A stretch of 64,000 bases of DNA from Granulosicoccus sp965214025. Lineage in GTDB: Bacteria > Pseudomonadota > Gammaproteobacteria > Granulosicoccales > Granulosicoccaceae. The number at the start of each line of letters is the position of its first letter. Position 1 is the first letter of the stretch. The position numbers were made by a program, and so were the translations under genes. Below are positions 41,900-50,400 of the stretch, piece by piece. The notes beneath the pieces were generated by a model, which saw only the letters and a program-made list of their open reading frames with translations, was not told the DNA's origin and searched no databases. The DNA lies in contig CBDCAW010000041.1 in the NCBI GenBank assembly GCA_965214025.1, forward strand, positions 1 to 64,000, read 5' to 3'.

Positions 41900-44800
41900 C
41901 ATGCAGAAATCACCCACATACCCGTCTAAAGCGTCCGTCGCCGATGCGGAACGACCAGTCTACGCCGAGCTGCACTGCGTCTCCAACTTCAGCTTCCTGC
42001 GCGGAGCCTCGCGGGCCGAGGAGCTGGTGGATACCGCACTGGCACTGGGTTACAGCGCACTGGCGATCACCGACGAGTGCTCGATGGCCGGTGTGGTGCG
42101 TGCCTGGGGCCGGCTGAAGGAGCTGCGGAAGAAGGCCGGGGCAAGTGACGATATCAGCAGTAGCAGCAGCAGTGGCAGTGGTCGTACCGGGCAGCTGCCA
42201 CCCACTCATCCACGAGACTTCAACCTCGTCATCGGCAGCGAGTTCGCACTCGATGAGGGTTTTCGGCTGGTTGCCCTGGCCCGTGATCTCACGGCCTATT
42301 CACGACTGTGCAAGCTGATCACGAAAGCACGGCGAGCCGCCGACAAGGGTAGCTACGCCATCGACAGGGACATGATCGAGCAGGCCGGGCTGGATGCCTG
42401 CTGCCTGCTGCTGGTTCCCCCCTATTTCCCGACAGGCCGTCTGGTCACCCCCCGCACCCAGCTGGACCCCTGGTTCGAGTGGTTCGTATCGCTCGGACCG
42501 CACACCTTCCTGGCGCTGGAACTGCACTACGGCCCGTATGACCAGCGCCATGCACACTGGCTGATCGACGTGGCCGAGCGCTTCGAGATGGCCATCGTCG
42601 CCGCCGGCGATGTTCACATGCACCGCCGCCAGCGCCGCGCCCTGCAGGATGTGCTCACCTGCATCCGGCACAACTGCACGCTGGACGAGGCCGGCCGGCG
42701 CCTGTTCCCGAATGGCGAACGCTACCTGCGAGACCATCGAACCCTGAGCAGCCTGTACCCGGAGCAGGCGATCAGGAACAGCACGGCGGTGGCCGAACTG
42801 TGCCACTTCGAGCTCTCGGAACTGAATTATCAGTACCCGAAGGAGGTGGTGCCGGCCGAGCTCACGCCGAGTGAGTACCTGCGTCAGCTCACCGAAGAGG
42901 GCATGCGCTGGCGCTGGCCCACAGGTGTGGGCGAGAGCGTCGTGACGCAGGTGGAGCACGAGCTGGAGCTGATTCGCCACATGGGTTACGAATCGTATTT
43001 CCTCACCGTGCACGACATCGTCCACTTCGCCCGCAGCCACGGCATCCTGTGCCAGGGTCGCGGCTCGGCCGCCAACTCGGCAGTATGCTTCTGCCTCGGC
43101 ATCACCGAAGTCGACCCGGCGCGTACGCGCATGCTGTTCGAACGTTTCATCTCGAAAGAGCGCAACGAGCCGCCGGACATCGATGTCGATTTCGAGCACG
43201 GGCGGCGCGAGGAGGTCATCCAGTACATCTATGCGAAATATGGTCGTCACCGTGCCGCGCTCGCCGCCACCGTCATCAGCTATCGCAAGCGCAGCGCGAT
43301 CAAGGACCTGGGCAAGACGCTCGGCCTGCAGGCCGAGCAGGTGGCGGCATTGTCCAAATCGCTGGCCTGGTGGGATGGTGCACAGGTGATCACCGAGCGC
43401 CTGGGCGACATGGGCTTCGATCCGGAGAGCCCGATCATGAAGCGTTTCGTCTGGCTGCTGGAGCAGATTCTCGGTTTTCCGCGTCATCTCTCGCAGCACG
43501 TAGGAGGCTTCGTGATCTCCGATCGTGACCTGTCTACCCTGGTGCCGGTGGAAAACGCCGCGATGGTCGATCGCACCATCATCCAGTGGGACAAGGACGA
43601 TCTGGAGGAACTGGGCCTGCTGAAAGTGGACGTGCTGGCACTCGGCATGCTCACCGCTATCGCCAAGTGCTTCCGGCTGATCGAGCAGCATCGTGGCATT
43701 CGTCACAGCATGGCCTCGATTCCGCCCGACGACACCCCCACCTACGACATGATCTGCAAGGCTGACACCGTCGGTGTGTTTCAGATCGAATCGCGCGCGC
43801 AGATGTCGATGCTGCCGCGGCTGCGTCCCCGCAACTACTACGATCTCGTGATCGAGGTGGCCATCGTTCGCCCCGGGCCCATTCAGGGCGGCATGGTCAA
43901 CCCCTACCTGCAGCGGCGTCAGGGCACCCTGCCCGTCACCTATCCGAACAAGGCGCTGGAGAGTGTTCTGAACCGCACCCTGGGGGTGCCGGTGTTCCAG
44001 GAACAGGTGATGGAGATCGCAATGGTCGCCGGTGGCTTCAGTGCCGGCGAGGCAGATCACCTGCGTCGCTCGATGGCCGCCTGGCGCCGGGTGGGTGCGG
44101 TATCGAAATTCCGCGATGCGCTGGTCAACGGCATGCTGAAGAACGGCTACGAGCTCGATTTCGCCGAGGCGATCTTCCGTCAGGTTGAAGGCTTCGGCGA
44201 ATACGGATTTCCCGAATCGCACGCCGCAAGCTTCGCCTTGCTGGTATACGTTTCGGCATGGCTCAAGTGCCACGAACCAGCCGCCTTCCTGTGCGCCATG
44301 CTGAACAGCCAGCCGCTGGGTTTCTACGATACCTCGGCGCTGTCTCAGGATGCCAGGCGCCACGGCGTACAGGTGCTGGCGGTGGATGTGAACGCGAGCG
44401 AATGGGACCACAGCCTGGTGGATGCCGCGGCTGCACCCACCTGGCCACCCGATGAACTTCACCGTTCCACCACCTGCCAGCGGCCGGCCACGCCCCAGCC
44501 TGCCGTACGGCTCGGCCTGCGCCTGATCGCGAAATTTTCGGCCGAGGGCGGCCGCCGACTGCTCGCCGCCCGTGCCCACGGCCCGTTCGTCGATGCCGCC
44601 GACCTGGTGCGCCGCTGCGCCATGAACCAGGGCGACCAGCAGGCACTGGCCATCGCCGGTGCACTGGCTGGTATCAGTGGCGATCGCCATCGGGCGCAGT
44701 GGGATCTGCTTGGCGTGGAGCAGCTGCCCGAGCTGCTCGATCAGGTATCGGCCAGCGAACCGTCGCTGTTCCTGCCGGAGCCTGCGGAAGGTGAAACCAT

Positions 44801-45215
44801 CGTCGCCGACTACAATAGTACAGGCCTGACTCTGAATCGCCATCCACTGGCCTTGCTGCGCAAGCGGCTGACGAAGCGACGCATCATCGACTCCGCCGCC
44901 TGGGCCAAGGTACCCAACGGCCGCCCGGCCCGGCTGGCGGGCATCATCCGTTTGCGGCAGCGCCCCGGCAGCGCCAACGGCGTGGTGTTCATGACACTGG
45001 AAGACGAAGGCGGCCCGTTCAACGTGATCGTCTGGCAGCAGGTGGTGGAGAATTTTCGCCAGGAAGTGCTGCAAGCGAAGATGATCTCCATCTACGGCAC
45101 CACGCAGCGCGAACAGGGTGTGACGAAATCTGGTGGCCAGGAAACTCGAGGATCTGAGCTGGATGCTGGGCGAGCTGACCACGAAATCACGCAACTTTCA
45201 CTGACGGTGTTGTAG
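41886..45215 (+). CDS. dnaE2: Error-prone DNA polymerase DnaE2 (ImuC)
   Basis: 1109 residues from ATG 41886, or 1104 from ATG 41901; the second is more likely because the first lies inside the LexA box. The PHP domain is at the start (AELHCVSNFSFLRGASRAEE, ALAITDECSMAGV), and the catalytic C-family motif is NEPPDIDVDFEHGRREEVIQ with its aspartates, preceded by GRGSAANSAVCFCLGITEVDP. Further on come HVGGFVISDRDLSTLVPVEN and a C-terminal OB fold. DnaE2 extends over lesions together with ImuA and ImuB. A Ser/Gly insert (about residues 90-100) is unusual. It is not next to imuB, unlike most cassettes. Confidence 0.95.
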   Translation: MLIQFMQKSPTYPSKASVADAERPVYAELHCVSNFSFLRGASRAEELVDTALALGYSALAITDECSMAGVVRAWGRLKELRKKAGASDDISSSSSSGSGRTGQLPPTHPRDFNLVIGSEFALDEGFRLVALARDLTAYSRLCKLITKARRAADKGSYAIDRDMIEQAGLDACCLLLVPPYFPTGRLVTPRTQLDPWFEWFVSLGPHTFLALELHYGPYDQRHAHWLIDVAERFEMAIVAAGDVHMHRRQRRALQDVLTCIRHNCTLDEAGRRLFPNGERYLRDHRTLSSLYPEQAIRNSTAVAELCHFELSELNYQYPKEVVPAELTPSEYLRQLTEEGMRWRWPTGVGESVVTQVEHELELIRHMGYESYFLTVHDIVHFARSHGILCQGRGSAANSAVCFCLGITEVDPARTRMLFERFISKERNEPPDIDVDFEHGRREEVIQYIYAKYGRHRAALAATVISYRKRSAIKDLGKTLGLQAEQVAALSKSLAWWDGAQVITERLGDMGFDPESPIMKRFVWLLEQILGFPRHLSQHVGGFVISDRDLSTLVPVENAAMVDRTIIQWDKDDLEELGLLKVDVLALGMLTAIAKCFRLIEQHRGIRHSMASIPPDDTPTYDMICKADTVGVFQIESRAQMSMLPRLRPRNYYDLVIEVAIVRPGPIQGGMVNPYLQRRQGTLPVTYPNKALESVLNRTLGVPVFQEQVMEIAMVAGGFSAGEADHLRRSMAAWRRVGAVSKFRDALVNGMLKNGYELDFAEAIFRQVEGFGEYGFPESHAASFALLVYVSAWLKCHEPAAFLCAMLNSQPLGFYDTSALSQDARRHGVQVLAVDVNASEWDHSLVDAAAAPTWPPDELHRSTTCQRPATPQPAVRLGLRLIAKFSAEGGRRLLAARAHGPFVDAADLVRRCAMNQGDQQALAIAGALAGISGDRHRAQWDLLGVEQLPELLDQVSASEPSLFLPEPAEGETIVADYNSTGLTLNRHPLALLRKRLTKRRIIDSAAWAKVPNGRPARLAGIIRLRQRPGSANGVVFMTLEDEGGPFNVIVWQQVVENFRQEVLQAKMISIYGTTQREQGVTKSGGQETRGSELDAGRADHEITQLSLTVL

Positions 45216-45485
45216 TACGAGATGTTGGTCAATGGCGTTTGTCGAATCCCAACCGACGCATGGCTACCTCGAAGCGCATTGCCTGTAGGGGCTGACGGGA
45301 GACGGATCGGTGTCTATGCAAGACTGGAACTCACATTACCATGGCCGTACTGATGGCTGACTTGCTTCCTGTAGTAGGATCGCCGGAAATTTAATTCATA
45401 AACGAGCTGATATTCCATCAAGGCTTCCATGAGTACGTTCATTGGCGATACCAGGGAAAACAAGCTCTTACAAGGAATGAGGTTG

Positions 45486-47039
45486 ATGAGATTCATCCTT
45501 CGACGTACCGTCAGACCGATCCCTGCACTTATCGCCTCGGTAGTCTTCGTATCCTCGGCTGTTTTCGATACGCCAGAGGCAAAGGCCGAGGCACGAGATT
45601 CGACGTTCGAGGTCTGCGTGTACGAAGATATCGACTACGGCGGCGCCGTAGGTTGTTCGTACACCAGCAGGGCGCGGCTCCCGACCCAATGGAATGAAGT
45701 TATCTCCTCGGTCAGGATAAAGTCTGGAACAACAGTCGAGTTTTTCGCCGATAGCAACTTTGGTGGCGAATCCATTCAACTGACTGCCGGCAGCAGCAAT
45801 GCCAACTTCGTGGATCTCGAATTCAACGACATAGTCTCGTCCTTCAGGGTAATTGTCGATGAGGACACCGACGGTAGCGAAGGTGATGAAGGTACTGACG
45901 GTAGCGTAGGCGACGACGGCGCAGAAGGTGACGAAGGTACTGACGGTAGCGAAGGCGACGACGGCGCAGAAGGTGACGAGGGTACTGACGGTAGCGTAGG
46001 CGACGACGGCACAGAAGGTGAAGAGGGTACTGACGGTAGCGAGGGCGACGACGGCGCAGAAGGCGGCGAGGGTACTGACGGTAGCGAGGGCGACGACGGC
46101 GCAGAAGGTGACGAGGGTACTGACGGTAGCGAAGGCGACGACGTTGCCGACAATGGTGGAGAAGATGACGAAGGCAGCGACGGTAGTGGCGACGACCAGC
46201 TTCCAGCACCGCCGGAGACCATCATCGATGCAATCCGACCCGGTTTACCGGTTGTCACTCGCTCTTTCTACAACGATGAAATCGCAGTCTATTTCGGTGA
46301 GGGCATGGACCCCGGCGTTGATTGGATGAACGGCTACATCGAAGAGGTGTGGAAGTACATCAAGCAAACGTACGGATACTTCGGGCCGGACAATCGAATC
46401 TACGTAGTAGCGCATGCCGACCCGGCCTTCAACTACGCCACGATCAACAACCGCTTCGAGTCCGGATTCGGGTATCGCAACGTGATCGACCTTGGCGGTG
46501 CGTGGGACTGGAGCAACCCCGAGCGGATCAACTACGAAGTCATTACCCACGAACTCGCTCACATTGTCGAAGGCGGCAACAACGACACGAAGGAGTCGCC
46601 ATCGTTTCAATTCTGGGGCGATAGCAAGTGGGCCGATATCTTCATATACGACGTATACATGAAGCTTGGTCGCACCGAATGGGCAGCAGACTGGTTCGAC
46701 CAAATGCAGACATCCACTGGCGGATACAACGACGCGTTTGCTTTCCGTGACTTCTACTACCCACTGTACGAGCAGTTCGGCATCGAAGTCTACGATCGAT
46801 ACTTCAAGTTGCTAACCGAGTGCTTTCCCACGAAAGAGATCACTGTCGCGAACGGCGCGACTGCACGTGAGCACTCCCGACGAGCCAATCCGGGCGAAAT
46901 CCTGTACTACTTCAGCGCTGCTGCCGGAGAGTCCGTGTTGTCGCAGTTCACGACGGCGTTCGGTTGGACCAACGAGAACGAGGCACAACTCTCGCAAGCT
47001 CAGGCCGACTTCGGCGGGTGCGCTGATGGCTACCAATGA
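45486..47039 (+). CDS. Secreted protein: crystallin-like domain, collagen-like repeat, HExxH protease-like domain
   Basis: About 517 residues from the ATG at 45486 (AAGGA nine bases ahead). A signal peptide (IPALIASVVFVSSAVFDTPEAKA) is followed by a beta/gamma-crystallin-like domain (FEVCVYEDIDYGGAVGCSYT, VEFFADSNFGGESIQLTAGS; about residues 38-120). Thirty acidic Gly-X-Y triplets come next (about 130-219). The C-terminal 280 residues carry YEVITHELAHIVEGG, an HExxH zinc motif with a glutamate downstream (ADIFIYDVYMKLGRTEWAAD). A metalloprotease role is likely but no known family is certain. No partner gene is adjacent. Confidence 0.8.
   Translation: MRFILRRTVRPIPALIASVVFVSSAVFDTPEAKAEARDSTFEVCVYEDIDYGGAVGCSYTSRARLPTQWNEVISSVRIKSGTTVEFFADSNFGGESIQLTAGSSNANFVDLEFNDIVSSFRVIVDEDTDGSEGDEGTDGSVGDDGAEGDEGTDGSEGDDGAEGDEGTDGSVGDDGTEGEEGTDGSEGDDGAEGGEGTDGSEGDDGAEGDEGTDGSEGDDVADNGGEDDEGSDGSGDDQLPAPPETIIDAIRPGLPVVTRSFYNDEIAVYFGEGMDPGVDWMNGYIEEVWKYIKQTYGYFGPDNRIYVVAHADPAFNYATINNRFESGFGYRNVIDLGGAWDWSNPERINYEVITHELAHIVEGGNNDTKESPSFQFWGDSKWADIFIYDVYMKLGRTEWAADWFDQMQTSTGGYNDAFAFRDFYYPLYEQFGIEVYDRYFKLLTECFPTKEITVANGATAREHSRRANPGEILYYFSAAAGESVLSQFTTAFGWTNENEAQLSQAQADFGGCADGYQ
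45873..46142 (+). repeat. 45-bp tandem repeat encoding an acidic collagen-like Gly-X-Y tract
   Basis: Exactly 30 consecutive Gly-X-Y triplets, built on the 15-residue unit GTDGSEGDDGAEGDE (45 bp), about six copies. Glu and Asp fill most X and Y positions. Neighbouring copies differ by single bases. The reverse strand reads an uninterrupted Ser/Pro-rich frame, which I regard as a shadow. Confidence 0.9.
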
Positions 47040-47272
47040 TGCCCATGAGTAAGCAGTAGCAGGAAGTCTAGGGCGCGAGGGCGGCAGTACAGCCCTTGCG
47101 TGTCTGATGGGCGAACAGAGAGGGCTCCGATTCTAAAGGAAGCCCTATCGAACAGACGCGTCAACGGCTGTGATCATGTAGAGGTTCCGCCGATGAGAAC
47201 TGCGGATTTCACGAGCAGCTGTACGTAAGGCGAGGTGCGTCGATCGATGCGCCTACGTTGCCCCGCGTACCT

Positions 47273-47482
47273 TCAGCCAGCGCCTCGAATTCGATCAACT
47301 TGTGCTGGCTGGCTACGGGAAACGACTGCCCACGTCACGGCGGCAACCAGTAGAACGAACGATACCGACAGCGCGGCGATCTGGCGCCGGAAGCGAGAAG
47401 CGCTCGCGTCGGCCTGACCCTGCCCGTTGTTCTCGGATTCCTCCTGAGCGGCCTGTCGAACCTGGCGAGTATCGGTGCCCAT
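47273..47482 (-). CDS. Small single-helix membrane protein after pilY1
   Basis: 69 residues: Gln/Glu-rich start, then a basic step (RFRRQIAA) and one transmembrane helix (LSVSFVLLVAAVTWAVVS) and a short tail. Its ATG follows the pilY1 stop directly (TAGATG), so it is translationally coupled. It has no prepilin cleavage motif, so it is not PilE. It may be a small accessory protein of the type IV pilus. No family recognised. Confidence 0.55.
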   Translation of the reverse strand: MGTDTRQVRQAAQEESENNGQGQADASASRFRRQIAALSVSFVLLVAAVTWAVVSRSQPAQVDRIRGAG

Positions 47483-50400
47483 CTACTCTTCAGCCCAGTG
47501 TGTGTGGCGAAAGCCGGGGCCGAAGTTCACATCCTTCACCGATTCGAGACCGGCCGACGCCCGACCTTCATCCCCGCTGAGCAGCAGCACGCTTACCGGA
47601 GGCGGTATGCCTTCCGTCTTGAGCCATCGGTACCGATTCCCGCTCCTGACGCCTCGTTCGTCGACTTCGGTACCGGTGCCGGGCATGGCGGCCGCGGTGA
47701 AGATATCGAGCGCGTAGAGCCTGCCCTTTCCCACCGAAACGCGACAAAGACTCTGGTCACCAGAGTCCGGTAGATAGCTGGTGAACAACACCTGACCGTT
47801 GATCGTCACCGATGGACCAAGCACTTTCTCACCTACCGCCTCCAGGTCCATGTACCAGCCGGCCTTGGCGGTGGCCGAGGTGCCCGCCGTGACATTCGCC
47901 TCGGTGGCGTCGACAAGGTCGGTACCATCCGCATCGGTAATCGTCGTGTAGGCGATCACGCCATCTCTGTCACGCGGCGGGCCCTGTACGGCCGCATCAC
48001 GAAACACGTAGAAGCGATCCTGAACCTGCTCGTCGAGCGGATGTGATCGCCAGCCGGAACCCACCGCGAGATTGAGAAATGTCTCGTTGCTGTCATCCTT
48101 GATCAGGGCGACATCGGGCGGATAGAAGAAGCGCCGGTTGTTGATCGTACCCGCGTTACCGAAATCAGCGATCACACCACCACTGATGACATCTCGGATC
48201 GACGCGGTGGATTCCGCGGTGGATTCCGCGTTTGATTCCGCGTTTGATTCCCCGCTTGATTCCCCTGCCGCCGGCCCGGTGGCTCGCCCGGTGATCTCGT
48301 CATCGAAGTCGAAACGCCAGATCTGCCCCCCCATGTCGCCGACAAAGGCATGATCGGCCAGACCATCCAGGTTCCAGTCGACCACGTTCACATCCGATGG
48401 CAGGCTGTAGTCCATGTCGGTATCGTCAGCATGATCGTAGGTGGCAAGCAGCTGCCCGTCGGCGGGGTTCACCACGAACAGCGCACGGCCCACGCCATCG
48501 CCCGTACCACGCACCTCGCGCGTATCGTTGTCGGTGTCGTAGCCACCCGCGAAGATCAACACCTCTCGAGCAATACCTCCCACGCGAATGCGGGTGTAAA
48601 CAGGCTTCGACCAGGTCTGACCCAGTTCGGCGAAATCCCCGACCCCGCCGCGAATCACCCACTGGAGCACCGGCTTGTCCGGATCGGAGACATCCAGCGC
48701 GTAGTAGTTGCGTCCGCCGCGACGCATGCCGACCACCACGTAGGCCTTCTCGGTCTCGTCGACCACCAGATTGCCGTTGGTGTCATCCATCCATCCACTC
48801 ACGGCACCATCCAGACCGTAAGGTCGAACGTCGTCCGTCTCGTTACGATAGAACGTCTTCAGGTTGCGCAACAACTCCGGTGGAATGAAGGCGAATTCCT
48901 CGCGTCCTTCGGCGGTATCGATGGCATGCAGAAAGCCCTCGTTGGTGCCGACGAAAACCACGGACTTGCCATTCTCGGCCGTTGACGCGTAATTCATGAT
49001 GAAAGGCGCCGAGTGCATCGGGTCACCCATCTGCGCTCGTACCTCGGAGCGATTTCCATCGCCATCGCTATCCAGCACATCCACGCCTCTGGCCCAGCGA
49101 AGCAGCTTGTCGCGGAAGTCGGCATCATCGGCATCGATGCGCAGCAGTTCAGCGTCGATGTCGTCGTTGTCCTCCGACAGATCGACAAGCAACTGAGCTT
49201 GCGAGGCACCAGCCGTGGCTGTCGGGCCTAGCGCGGTGTTCACGCCGGAAGTATCGCGCTCTTCAGTTTCGGCACTGGCGCCGTCAGTCGTGCCTTCGGC
49301 GGCGTCCGAGTCGGCCGCCGGAACGAACGTCTTGACGTTCCTGCCGGTCAACGACAGTTCGTGGGCGGCACCACCGAGCGATACGTTTGCCCCGTCGTCA
49401 CCGCTCGACCAGAAGCTCCGCACCCCGGGGTTGATCTGGCCGGTTTCCTCGTCGATCACCGCATCGCCGTCCGCGTCGAGTACGATGCTCGACTCCGCAC
49501 CGGCAAGCTTGCCGACGCGATAGCGTTTCAGATTGCCTGTCCACTTCGGCCGGGCATCGGGGCGGAACATCGCGTAGTAGATATCATCACGATGCGTCAG
49601 GCGGTTGAACTGACTCACCGACGCGGTCGGTGCCACGAAACCTGTGTTGATGCTCAGCGTATCGGCGATGATCCTCTTGAACACCCGTCCGAGCTCCGAT
49701 GCGGAGCTGGCCGTATGGAATTCACCACCGCCGGCGTGTGCCACCTCCTTCAGCAGGCGCCCGGAGAAATTGAAGCCGACCGTGTGGGTCACGACATTCG
49801 CGGAGTGCCCTTCATCATCGGCCGGACGTTCGAACAGCCATTGCGCAAGTTCGACCCCACAGGCATCGTCGTTGTCGGCTTCGCAGGATGTCTTGCCGGT
49901 CAGAGCCCTTATCCTGTCCTGCGATGCATTGTGGGAAGCCATGCCATCTGACAACAACACTATCTGGTTCGCCTGGCAGATACCTGCCACCGGCGCATCG
50001 TAGTCCGGGTCTCCGGTGATCCTCTCGCCGGCACAGGCTTCGCTGTTCAGATCATCCTCGGTACAACCCACAGGCCTCAACAGAGCCCCCCCACCCTGCT
50101 GCCAAGACGACGGGATCGAGGTCCGAAATATTCGCTCACCCGGGCCCCCGGAGCCCCGCGTGCGACCGAAATCCACCGGCCCTCCGATCAGGTACTGAGC
50201 AGCCTCGTAGTAGGCATCGAGCAACGGTGTGGCACCGCTGGCGCGGAAATCGAAGATGGTCTCGCGCAAGGCATCACGGCCGGTGCGCAGCACCACAGGG
50301 GTATCCGTGATACCCGGATTCTCAACCTGGTAGTTCACTACCAGGCGGGCCGGGCCGGCATCAGCCGTCTCGAACGATGAGAATGCACGCGTGACTTCGT

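Noticed and set aside
42300..45194. A 964-codon open frame antisense to dnaE2
   Set aside because: It mirrors the dnaE2 coding frame in GC-rich DNA, has no family motifs, and dnaE2 is certain.
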